Part shown: positions 1 to 6,885 of the stretch, in pieces
How the letters are laid out: each line of letters starts with the position of its first letter
Numbering within the stretch: the stretch's first letter is position 1
Assembly: GCA_017526525.1 (NCBI GenBank)
Contig: JAFXRG010000019.1
Coordinates: 62,001-126,000 of the forward strand
Direction of reading: 5' to 3'
DNA: 64,000 bases
Origin: Clostridia bacterium
GTDB lineage: Bacteria > Bacillota > Clostridia > Christensenellales > Aristaeellaceae
The notes under the pieces: model-generated
Told to the model about the DNA's origin: nothing
Seen by the model: the letters and a program-made list of their open reading frames with translations, nothing else
Databases searched by the model: none
Program-made: the position numbers and the translations under genes

Positions 1-1
1 G

Positions 2-1858
2 CCGCCGACTGAAGAGCCCACGGTGGAACCGACTCCGATCCCGACGGAAGTGCCCACTGAGGTGCCCACGGAAGTGCCGACCGAAGTTCCGACGGAAGTA
101 CCGACCGAGGTACCCACGGAAGTTCCGACAGAAGTGCCCACGGAGGTCCCGACAGAAATTCCGACGGCAGTCCCGACAGAGGTCCCGACGGAAGTGCCCA
201 CGGAGGTCCCGACCGAAGCTCCGACGGCAGTCCCGACAGAGATCCCGACGGAAGTGCCCACAGAGGTTCCGACGGAAGTGCCCACAGAGGTTCCGACGGA
301 AGTGCCAACGGCAATCCCCACGGAAGTGCCTGCGGAGCTTCCTACGGAAGTACCGACGCCGGAAGCGACCCGGGAACCTTTCCAGCGGGTGGGTTACGGA
401 ATTACCATCGGCGACGGAGCCTTTGTCCGCAACTGGCCCAGCAGCGCCAGCGTGATTATTGACGAACTGCCGGCGAACAAGGTGGTTTATGTTACCGGGC
501 AAACCTACGTGGATCATGTCGGGTGGCATGTTGTTCAGTATGATCAGTCCTGGGGCTACATCCGGGCGGATATGCTGCGGATGATGAATGAATACGAGGT
601 CCTGGCGTACCTGGAAGAAATGGAGAATACCCCAGAACCCGAACCTGAAATTACAGTGGCTCCCTACAATCCGGAGGCTATGAGCTGCTACGGTTACGTA
701 AGCGCAGACAGCGTAAACTTCCGGAAAGGCCCCAGTGCTCAGAGCGAACGGATTTCCAGGCTGAAAAAATACGCGCTTTGCCTGATCTATGATTCAGAAG
801 TTGTGGACGAAACCAGATGGTTCAAGGTCGGATACAACGGCGTAACCGGCTATGTGAACGGCGATTATTTCCGGCAGATGAGCATGAGTGAGGCCGAGGA
901 CTTCTTCACGAGCCGGGAATATCAGGAAGGGCTGAACAACAACACCGCCGGAAACGGCCAGAACGTGAATACACCCCAAAGCACCGGAACCCCCTCCGGC
1001 ATTGTCAGCGCCGAGGACTGGAAAGTGGAAACCTGGACGAATCCGGACAGCAGCGTCAGCGTGAGCTACGTTCCCTTTGATCCTTTTGCGACGCCGGAAC
1101 CGCTGCCGGAAAACAATGTGCGGAACAAGGAATATCTGGACTCACTGGCAGACCGGATTCAGAAGGGCTCCCTGAAAGAGGAAGACCTGCAGAAGCTTCT
1201 GGAGACAGCATACAGGGACAGTGCTGACAAGGATACGCTGATTTCCGGAGCGATGAATTATGTACGGGAGAAGCTTGGGAAGCCGGCTGAAACAGAGTCA
1301 GCTCCTACCGCTGAAATTCCGCAGATGGAAACGGAAGAAAACGCCCAGTTTGAAAAGGAGCAAAGCCAGGGAGGCAGCGCTTTGGGCTGGATCATCGGCG
1401 GACTGGTTCTGGCCGGAGCCGGCGGCGGAGGATACGCTTACTATTCATCCGTCCAAAAGAAACGGCAAGCAGCGCAGCGGCTTGCCCAGAAAAAAGCGGC
1501 GCAACAGCGGAAAGAACAGACAACGGGCAGGATGCCTGCCGGGAAAACTCCGGCCGGAACTGCAGGAACCGTTCAGAAACCGGCCGGTGCGCAACAGGCG
1601 GCACGGGTAAGAACCGGAACCTATACGGAGAAAAACGGAACCACGGCCTCCAGACCTGCGGGACAGACCGGAAGCAGCAATGACAGGCCGTACCGGAAGA
1701 CGGTGGAGAACCCGTACGGACGCTATACCACTGCCGGAGAAGAAGATGCTACCTATACAGCTTCCTTCAAGCCGGAGGAAAGCAGAAACAAAACCGCCGG
1801 TCCCCGGAGAAGAAGTGACGCCAACCGGTCCGGCAGAGACGGAGAATCAGAGACATGA
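2..1858 (+). CDS. SH3-domain membrane protein with PTEV-repeat stalk, 5' partial
   Basis: The frame is open to the left edge (it reads PPTEEPT before the first GTG at 23), so the true start and probably a signal region lie outside the window. What is seen: about 26 PTEV-like tetrapeptides (residues 6-110 counted from the GTG), then two bacterial SH3-like segments (about 122-190, GDGAFVRNWPS; about 222-290, SADSVNFRKGPS), a low-complexity linker, one hydrophobic segment near residue 455 (WIIGGLVLAGAG), and a basic Gln/Ala/Lys tail of about 150 residues rich in Arg and Thr. SH3b domains usually bind cell-wall peptides, so a wall-contacting, membrane-anchored protein is inferred; the Pro-rich repeat would act as a rigid spacer. 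The stop overlaps the start of the next small ORF (ATGA). The specific function is unknown. Confidence 0.8.
   Translation, partial: PPTEEPTVEPTPIPTEVPTEVPTEVPTEVPTEVPTEVPTEVPTEVPTEVPTEIPTAVPTEVPTEVPTEVPTEAPTAVPTEIPTEVPTEVPTEVPTEVPTEVPTAIPTEVPAELPTEVPTPEATREPFQRVGYGITIGDGAFVRNWPSSASVIIDELPANKVVYVTGQTYVDHVGWHVVQYDQSWGYIRADMLRMMNEYEVLAYLEEMENTPEPEPEITVAPYNPEAMSCYGYVSADSVNFRKGPSAQSERISRLKKYALCLIYDSEVVDETRWFKVGYNGVTGYVNGDYFRQMSMSEAEDFFTSREYQEGLNNNTAGNGQNVNTPQSTGTPSGIVSAEDWKVETWTNPDSSVSVSYVPFDPFATPEPLPENNVRNKEYLDSLADRIQKGSLKEEDLQKLLETAYRDSADKDTLISGAMNYVREKLGKPAETESAPTAEIPQMETEENAQFEKEQSQGGSALGWIIGGLVLAGAGGGGYAYYSSVQKKRQAAQRLAQKKAAQQRKEQTTGRMPAGKTPAGTAGTVQKPAGAQQAARVRTGTYTEKNGTTASRPAGQTGSSNDRPYRKTVENPYGRYTTAGEEDATYTASFKPEESRNKTAGPRRRSDANRSGRDGESET
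41..362 (+). repeat. 12-bp tandem repeat encoding PT(E/A)(V/I/A)
   Basis: About 26 copies of a degenerate 12-base unit (ccgacggaagtg / cccacggaggtt variants) lie in frame and encode the tetrapeptide PTEV. Synonymous third positions alternate between neighbouring copies, and Ala or Ile replacements appear in a few units (PTAV, PTEI, PTEA, PTAI). The array starts to the left of this segment with PPTEEPT and PTPI variants. Slippage could change the copy number. Confidence 0.9.
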
Positions 1859-1962
1859 ACAGGAACAATTCAGAAAGAAAGAAGAATTTCATCAGGATCG
1901 GAGCCCTGATTGTGGCGGCCATTATGACGCTGTCCATTGTGCTTGCAATGGTCATCAGGTAA
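1855..1962 (+). CDS. 35-residue single-pass membrane peptide
   Basis: A short ORF starts inside the stop region of the SH3 gene (ATGA overlap) and reads MNRNNSERKKNFIRIG followed by a hydrophobic stretch (residues 17-34, ALIVAAIMTLSIVLAMVI), ending in Arg and TAA. The basic N-terminus followed by one helix predicts a membrane peptide with its N-terminus in the cytoplasm. GGAGA lies about 11 bases upstream, and the ATGA overlap suggests translational coupling. No family is recognised. The coupling and the clean transmembrane pattern favour a real gene over chance. Confidence 0.55.
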   Translation: MNRNNSERKKNFIRIGALIVAAIMTLSIVLAMVIR

Positions 1963-1989
1963 AATACCCGGAAGCCGTGCAGTCTGAAT

Positions 1990-2008
1990 AAAGGCTGCGC
2001 GGCCTTTT
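1990..2008 (+). terminator. weak hairpin upstream of the capA-like gene
   Basis: AAAGGC and GCCTTT form a 6-bp stem around a 6-base loop, followed by TTTT. It lies between the small peptide and the capA-like start and could be a weak or attenuating terminator. The stem is short, so this is tentative. Confidence 0.3.
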
Positions 2009-2034
2009 CGAAAGAAAGCGAAGGAGGAGCGGCT

Positions 2035-3306
2035 GTGAAAAGAAAAACCTCGCCGGGAACAGTGTTTATGCTGGTGCTGACCGTGGTTGTTCTTGCGGCG
2101 GCAGCAATCGTCTGGGCGCGGCTTTCTTCCGGAGCCTCCGTGGACCTGAGTCGGCTGAAAACAGCGGCGCTTCCCCTGAAGGATCCTCCCGCTGAAACAG
2201 AGAGGATTACGGATCCAAATTCTGAAATTACGAATTCCGCCGCAGCGACTGTATCCCCGAAAGAAACCGCAACGCCTGAGCCGGAAACGAAAAAAATGAC
2301 CGTGAGCTTTACCGGAACGGTGACCTTTGACGGTGAAGTGCGGAAAAACTGTTATTCCCTGGATGCCAAAGCTTTTGACTATTACGATATTATGCTTCCT
2401 CTGGGGCGGGAACTGAAAGCGGATTTGAACATTGTTTTTCTTGAAAGCATTCTGAGCGAAACCGAAAAAGCTTCCGACATCATTGCAGATGCATCGGCAG
2501 CAGCGATGCTGAAGGCAGCAGGCTTTGACATGGCGGCCTGCGGATTCGGAAAAGCCTACGAAAAAGAAGGAGCCGGAATCAGGGAAACCCGCAGGATCCT
2601 GGAAGAGGCCGGAATCCAGTCCATCGGAACGTTCGAAACAGAACAGGAGGAACGCTTTCGGATCGTCAGCAGAAACGGTGTGAGGATTGCTTTTTTGCAG
2701 TATACCGATACGGTTCCGGCAAACCGGCGCAAAAGCATGACCAAACAAGGCACCGGGTTTGCCGTGCCGGCACCGGAGGAGGAAACTCTTGCAGAAGATA
2801 TTTCGAAAGCCAGGGCAATGGGCAGCGATGCCGTGATTGTACTGATGAACTGGGGAAAAACGGGGAAAACTCCGGATAAAACAATGCAGACAATCGCCAT
2901 GAAGGCCGCAGATGCCGGGGCTGATCTGATTGTGGGAAACGGCAGCAGAATTGTTTCCGGTGCGGAAACCCTTACCACTCAGGATGGCCGCAAGGTTTTA
3001 TGTGTCTGGAGCCTGGGAGCCGCCCTGAGCGGGGATCGGAGCAATATCCGCCGGCTGGCGGGGATGATGTTTGAAGTAACCGTTCTGACGGATCACGGAA
3101 GAACCGCGATTCCGGATTTCCGCTTTATTCCTCTGTATACCTGGAAATTCAAACAGGACGGACGTTTTTATTACCGCTGCCTGCCGGCAGGCGGAACGGT
3201 TCCGGACGGGATGGACGCGGAACAGCAGAAGGCCATGAAACGAGCTGCGGAGAGTGTACGCGAATACATGAAAAATACACCGGCGGAGGAACGCAGCGTT
3301 GAATAA
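2035..3306 (+). CDS. CapA-like (PGA_cap fold) exported protein, probably non-catalytic
   Basis: GTG start with AAGGAGG just upstream. Residues 6-30 form an N-terminal hydrophobic signal or anchor (TVFMLVLTVVVLAAAAIVWA), then a Pro/Thr/Glu linker, then from about residue 90 the order of the CapA/poly-gamma-glutamate capsule fold. Family motifs can be aligned but key residues differ: the GD motif reads SFTGTVTFDG, the NLE motif reads VFLESIL, the NNH motif reads ACGFGKAYEK, the HWG motif reads MNWGKTGK, and the GHHPH motif reads GNGSRIVSG. In the family these positions hold the metal ligands of a calcineurin-like phosphoesterase fold. An outside-facing, catalytically dead scaffold or binding protein is inferred. 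The gene ends overlapping the next start (TTGAATAA). Confidence 0.7.
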   Translation: MKRKTSPGTVFMLVLTVVVLAAAAIVWARLSSGASVDLSRLKTAALPLKDPPAETERITDPNSEITNSAAATVSPKETATPEPETKKMTVSFTGTVTFDGEVRKNCYSLDAKAFDYYDIMLPLGRELKADLNIVFLESILSETEKASDIIADASAAAMLKAAGFDMAACGFGKAYEKEGAGIRETRRILEEAGIQSIGTFETEQEERFRIVSRNGVRIAFLQYTDTVPANRRKSMTKQGTGFAVPAPEEETLAEDISKARAMGSDAVIVLMNWGKTGKTPDKTMQTIAMKAADAGADLIVGNGSRIVSGAETLTTQDGRKVLCVWSLGAALSGDRSNIRRLAGMMFEVTVLTDHGRTAIPDFRFIPLYTWKFKQDGRFYYRCLPAGGTVPDGMDAEQQKAMKRAAESVREYMKNTPAEERSVE

Positions 3307-3784
3307 ATTGCGCAGCGAGATACAAAGCTTGCTTTCCGAAACGGAATGCAGACGACCGCCGGCGCTCAGACGAAGCCGGAAGGAAGAATGGCTTTATGCT
3401 ACGGATCTTCCGAAGACGGCAGGGAAAGAGGCGGTTTCTGCTTTTCTGGAACGGGCAAACGAAGCGGGATGGATCACAGAAAACGAAGGGGACTGGATTC
3501 AGCTGGACCGAAAGGGCCTTACGGGAAACGAAACCGACGCGGAAGGCGGCATCGGACCAGAGGCTGAATGCTGCCTGAGTTTGCTGCTGCGGCACATGAA
3601 TGCGGAAAAACGAAGCGCGGACCGGGAAAAACGGATGCTGCTGAAAGCCCGGGAAGAAGGGGCCGATGCTTTCGAAAAGGTATGTGAAAGACTCCACCGG
3701 GAATGGGCGGGGGCTTTGCGGCGCGGAGAAAAGCTGCCGGCCGTTGAAACGGACTTTTTTATCGGGAGGAAGGAAAAATGCTGA
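3299..3784 (+). CDS. hypothetical protein, charged and helical
   Basis: 161 residues from a TTG start that overlaps the stop of the capA-like gene; its own stop overlaps the ATG of the following MBL-fold gene. The product is very rich in Arg, Lys and Glu, with a likely winged-helix-like or helical first half (residues 25-75, containing KEEWLYATDLP and FLERANEAGWITENEGDW) and a long charged helix (95-150). There is no signal peptide or membrane segment. I recognise no family. Tight overlaps on both sides say it is co-translated with its neighbours. TTG is the only start that keeps the full ORF. Confidence 0.6.
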   Translation: MNKLRSEIQSLLSETECRRPPALRRSRKEEWLYATDLPKTAGKEAVSAFLERANEAGWITENEGDWIQLDRKGLTGNETDAEGGIGPEAECCLSLLLRHMNAEKRSADREKRMLLKAREEGADAFEKVCERLHREWAGALRRGEKLPAVETDFFIGRKEKC

Positions 3785-4422
3785 TTCAGCAGATCGGGCA
3801 CGCAGAATTCCTGATTGAGACGGAAGAGGGAGCCAGACTGGTTATTGATCCATACGATGCGGCATGCGGATATCCGGTCAGAAAACTGCAGGCGGATACT
3901 GCGCTCATTTCCCACGGTCATCATGATCACAATGCCGTGGAGAACCTGGAAGGACTTCTGAATGTGATTGACCGGCCGGGAATCCATACCCCGGCAAAGG
4001 GGGTTCGTGTGACCGCCCTGCAAAGCTGGCATGATGACTGCAGGGGAAGCAAACGGGGAGAAACGCTTCTTTTCCTGATTGAGGCTGAAGGCTTGAGAAT
4101 TGTTCATCTCGGGGACCTTGGATGCATTCCGGATCCGGAACAGATTCGCATTCTGGACCGGCCGGATGTACTGATGATTCCCTGCGGCGGCTTTTATACA
4201 ATCGACGGAAAAAATGCAGCAAAAATAGCCGGAATGCTTGGGGCAAATGTGATCATGCCGATGCATTACCGGACAGAATATATTTCGGACTGGCCCATCA
4301 GCGGACCGGAGGAATTCCTGGAAGGAATCCCTGAAAAAGACATCCGGCGGGATGCAGAGGTGCTGCGGATTACAGACAGGGATCTGGAATGTCAGCCGAA
4401 GGTAGTTCTTTTCAAAGCCTGA
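3778..4422 (+). CDS. MBL-fold metal-dependent hydrolase
   Basis: 214 residues, close to the single-domain metallo-beta-lactamase (UPF0173/YtkL-like) size. The metal motif HGHHDHN sits at residues 44-50; further ligand candidates are SWHDD (about 83-87), HLGDLG (about 104-109) and a late MPMHYRTE (about 160-167). Such proteins hydrolyse varied esters or lactones, or act as nucleases; the substrate is not readable here. It has no signal peptide and is therefore cytoplasmic. RBS GGAGG at 3767-3771. It ends the left-hand + operon and runs 31 bases into the 3' end of the convergent gdpD-like gene, so the two transcripts are antisense over their last codons. Confidence 0.85.
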   Translation: MLIQQIGHAEFLIETEEGARLVIDPYDAACGYPVRKLQADTALISHGHHDHNAVENLEGLLNVIDRPGIHTPAKGVRVTALQSWHDDCRGSKRGETLLFLIEAEGLRIVHLGDLGCIPDPEQIRILDRPDVLMIPCGGFYTIDGKNAAKIAGMLGANVIMPMHYRTEYISDWPISGPEEFLEGIPEKDIRRDAEVLRITDRDLECQPKVVLFKA

Positions 4423-5123
4423 TCCGGATAATTGGTGATCAGAATATCGGCCCCGGCAGCCAGAACAGCGTCCATGGCCTCAGGACTGTTGACGGTCCAG
4501 GTATTTACCTGAAGACCTGCTGAATGAGCGAACCGGCACTCCTCACGGGTCAGGAGCACCTCTGAATAATGGGGATGAATGGCGTTCATCCCCAGGCTTT
4601 TTGCGTATTCCCACGGGCGGACCATAGCCGCTTCATACAGGAGACCGCAGGGGACGTCCGGATTCAGATGTTTCATGCGGAGCATGCTGAAATGATTGAA
4701 GGAAGAAAACAGGATCCGGGAAAGGTCAAATTCTCTTTCCGCGGCATCCAGCACCTTTTTTTCCAGATCCGGATAATCCACAATGCTGTTTTTCAGTTCA
4801 ATATTAATGGAAAGCCCGGTGGGACGGAGCAGGTCGAAGACTTCTGAGAGAAGCGGTATCCGGGCGTTTGTGTATTCCGGATGGGTACGGTTGAAGACAA
4901 GCTTTTTCAGTTCGGAGAGGGACAGATCCCGGATTGCGCCGGAACCGTCGGAAACCCGGTCCACGGTTTCGTCGTGGGCAACCACCAGTTCACCGGTTCG
5001 GCAAAGATGAACGTCCAGTTCCACGCCATGGGCGCCCATACGGACAGCGAGGCTGAATGCTTCCAGGGTGTTTTCCGGAGCATAGCCGGAGGCACCGCGG
5101 TGGCCGAAAATCCTTGTTTCCAT
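4392..5123 (-). CDS. glycerophosphodiester phosphodiesterase
   Basis: 243 residues with a GDPD TIM-barrel signature: GHRGASGYAPENTLEAF (residues 5-21) and ELDVHLCRTGELVVAHDE with the catalytic His. It hydrolyses glycerophosphodiesters to glycerol-3-phosphate and an alcohol, and recycles phospholipid headgroups or teichoic-acid-type polymers. No signal peptide is seen, so it is cytoplasmic. I chose the ATG at 5123 because AAAGGAG stands 7 bases upstream and a longer start at 5201 would run into acpS. It is downstream of acpS by 13 bases, probably co-transcribed. Its last 31 bases overlap the convergent MBL gene. Confidence 0.88.
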   Translation of the reverse strand: METRIFGHRGASGYAPENTLEAFSLAVRMGAHGVELDVHLCRTGELVVAHDETVDRVSDGSGAIRDLSLSELKKLVFNRTHPEYTNARIPLLSEVFDLLRPTGLSINIELKNSIVDYPDLEKKVLDAAEREFDLSRILFSSFNHFSMLRMKHLNPDVPCGLLYEAAMVRPWEYAKSLGMNAIHPHYSEVLLTREECRFAHSAGLQVNTWTVNSPEAMDAVLAAGADILITNYPDQALKRTTFG

Positions 5124-5136
5124 CAACAGGCTCCTT

Positions 5137-5517
5137 TCAGTTTCCGGAGGAATGATCCGGGATGTCGAGATAAACAACGGCAGCAGCAATCCCCCCGTCA
5201 TGGGAAATCGACAGATGGGGAGTACAGCCGGCCAGACGCTGTTTCAGCCGGCCGGAAAGACGGAAATACGGGGCTCCATCGGCGGTATGGCAGACTTCTG
5301 CCTCCTTCAGGTCAAAGTCCAGCCCGCTGCCGAGGGCTTTGCTCAGCGCTTCACGGGCAGCAAAAAGCCCGGCCAGCGTGGAGGCCGCGCCGACCCCGCG
5401 GGAACGGACATACAGGGCTTCTTCCGGAGTGAAAAAGCGGGAGAGAAAGCGGTCATCCTTCAGGAGCTTTTCCATCCGGGACACTTCACACAGATCAAGA
5501 CCCAAACCTTTACACAT
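5137..5517 (-). CDS. acpS: holo-[acyl-carrier-protein] synthase
   Basis: AcpS moves the 4'-phosphopantetheine group from CoA to a serine of apo-acyl carrier protein, switching on fatty-acid synthesis. About 126 residues, the usual length. Motifs: GLGLDLCEVSR near the N-terminus (metal-binding Asp) and FAAREALSKALG (Glu and Lys of the active site), with SISHD near the C-terminus. A GAGGAG site lies 9 bases before the ATG at 5517 and only 3 bases before an alternative ATG at 5523, so 5517 is preferred. The stop of the birA remnant (TAA at 5510-5512) overlaps this start, a relic of translational coupling. Confidence 0.93.
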   Translation of the reverse strand: MCKGLGLDLCEVSRMEKLLKDDRFLSRFFTPEEALYVRSRGVGAASTLAGLFAAREALSKALGSGLDFDLKEAEVCHTADGAPYFRLSGRLKQRLAGCTPHLSISHDGGIAAAVVYLDIPDHSSGN

Positions 5518-5816
5518 AGCCATTTACTCCTCTGACGGATACATCCCCGCAGGTAACGGGAAGGAGAGACAGAGACTGATCCTTAAGCCGGAGCAGAAGT
5601 TCTCCCTGATCCCCGAGGCCGGTGACGATTCCTTCCGCGGACTGGCCGCCGGAAACCTGTACGGGACAGCCGAGGTGAACCATACTGGTTTCAACCGGGT
5701 GGCGTATGGGAGGAAAGCCTTCCCTCATTGGTTGAACCGGTTTCGTCAACCCAGCGGATATCCCACAGCACAGACAGCGCCTTTCCGGAATGCAAACATG
5801 GCGGAACCCACAGCAT
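5510..5816 (-). pseudogene. birA: birA (biotin-protein ligase) remnant, internal deletion and frameshift
   Basis: Two pieces of one gene are readable in different frames. The 5' piece (5816 to 5691, 41 codons, ATG with AAAGG upstream) contains DIRWVDETGSTNEG, the N-terminal ligase motif ETGSTN, and then meets TGA. The 3' piece (reliable from about 5683 to 5510) reads LGCPVQVSGGQSAEGIVTG through LLPVTCGDVSVRG, the classic BPL_C domain. The roughly 170-200 residues between them, including the GRGRxGR biotin-binding loop and the catalytic lysine, are absent. A good promoter still stands 20 bases upstream. It must be non-functional as a ligase; another copy elsewhere in the genome is expected if the cell makes biotinylated enzymes. 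Confidence 0.78.
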
Positions 5817-5836
5817 TCCGTACCTTTTCAACGGTG

Positions 5837-5865
5837 ATTATACCATAGCTTGCGGTTTTCATCAA
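5837..5865 (-). promoter_or_regulatory. sigma-A promoter for the birA remnant-acpS-gdpD operon
   Basis: Reading leftward: TTGATG (5865-5860), a 17-base spacer and TATAAT (5842-5837). Predicted transcription start near 5830, leaving a leader of about 14 bases with AAAGG before the ATG at 5816. It overlaps the divergent moxR promoter. Confidence 0.7.
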
Positions 5866-5878
5866 ATACAGATATAAT
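5850..5878 (+). promoter_or_regulatory. sigma-A promoter for moxR-DUF58-transglutaminase genes
   Basis: TTGCGG (5850-5855), a 17-base spacer and TATAAT (5873-5878). The transcription start should fall near 5885, about 55 bases before the moxR ATG. The -35 box lies inside the spacer of the opposite promoter, so the two are unlikely to be occupied at the same time. Confidence 0.62.
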
Positions 5879-5940
5879 TCAGAGTGACTTGTTTGACGAA
5901 AGGAAAACAGGCATTTCATCCAGAAGGAGGATGATCGGAT

Positions 5941-6885
5941 ATGCTCCATCCGGGACGGATGATTCTTTCCCTGCAGCAGAACATCGGAAAAGCCATCGTG
6001 GGGAAGGAGGAAGCGGTTGAATATGCGCTGATTGCCCTGCTATGCAAAGGGCATGTGCTGATTGAGGATGTTCCCGGCGTCGGAAAAACGACCCTGGCAA
6101 GTGCTATGGCCAGGAGCCTGGACTGTTCATTCCGCCGGATTCAGTTTACTCCGGACCTGATGCCGTCCGACGTGACCGGTTTTACCCTGATCAATTTCAA
6201 AACCGGTGAAATGGAATACAAGGAAGGTTCAGTGATGAGCCAGGTGGTTCTGGCGGATGAAATCAACCGTACCAGTCCGAAAACCCAGAGCGCCCTGCTG
6301 GAGGTTATGGAAGAACATCAGGTTACGGTGGACGGGATTACCCATCCGCTGCCCCAGCCGTTTATTGTTCTTGCGACGCAGAATCCCGGTGAGTTTGTCG
6401 GAACGTATCCGCTGCCGGAAGCCCAGATGGATCGCTTTTTTCTGAGAATATCCATCGGATATCCGACAGTGGAACAGGAGATGGACGTCCTGGAAAGGTA
6501 TTCCGGAACGGTATCACCGATGACCACCATTGAGCCTGTATGCACAGCGCAGGACATTCTGGCCATGCAGGAAGAAGTAACCCGGGTCTACTGTTCTCCG
6601 GAAGTCCGGAACTATGTGGCAACGCTGGCGGCAGCGACGCGGAACGATCCATCCCTTACACTGGGAGCTTCCACACGGGCGGCCATTGCACTGATTCGCG
6701 GAGGACAGGCCTGTGCTTTGCTGGATGAGAGGGATTATGTGCTTCCGGAGGACGTTCAGCATATGTTCCTGCCGGTTCTCAGCCATCGGATGGTTTTGAG
6801 TCCGGAAGCAAAAATGAAAGGAATACAGGCGGAACAGGTTTTGCTGAAAATTCTGCAGAGCACCGTTGTTCCCGTAAAGCTATGA
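5941..6885 (+). CDS. MoxR-family AAA+ ATPase
   Basis: 314 residues, normal for MoxR. Walker A GVGKTT (about residues 42-47), Walker B VLADEINR (about 103-110), sensor region ATQNPGEFVGTYPLPEAQMDRF with the conserved arginine, and a C-terminal lid. MoxR ATPases act as chaperones that load cofactors or remodel partner proteins, generally with DUF58/VWA proteins. It overlaps the next gene, a DUF58 protein, by ATGA, and a transglutaminase-like membrane protein follows: the standard MoxR-DUF58-TgpA trio. AGGAGG stands 10 bases before the ATG. The client is unknown. Confidence 0.92.
   Translation: MLHPGRMILSLQQNIGKAIVGKEEAVEYALIALLCKGHVLIEDVPGVGKTTLASAMARSLDCSFRRIQFTPDLMPSDVTGFTLINFKTGEMEYKEGSVMSQVVLADEINRTSPKTQSALLEVMEEHQVTVDGITHPLPQPFIVLATQNPGEFVGTYPLPEAQMDRFFLRISIGYPTVEQEMDVLERYSGTVSPMTTIEPVCTAQDILAMQEEVTRVYCSPEVRNYVATLAAATRNDPSLTLGASTRAAIALIRGGQACALLDERDYVLPEDVQHMFLPVLSHRMVLSPEAKMKGIQAEQVLLKILQSTVVPVKL

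Noticed and set aside
41-362. Short repeat array that could look like CRISPR
   Set aside because: The units are 12 bases, contiguous, without spacers, and in frame; they encode PTEV.
5746-5949. 67-codon - strand frame overlapping the moxR promoter
   Set aside because: It begins upstream of the predicted transcription start and reads out of frame with the birA motif; the ETGSTN frame explains the sequence better.
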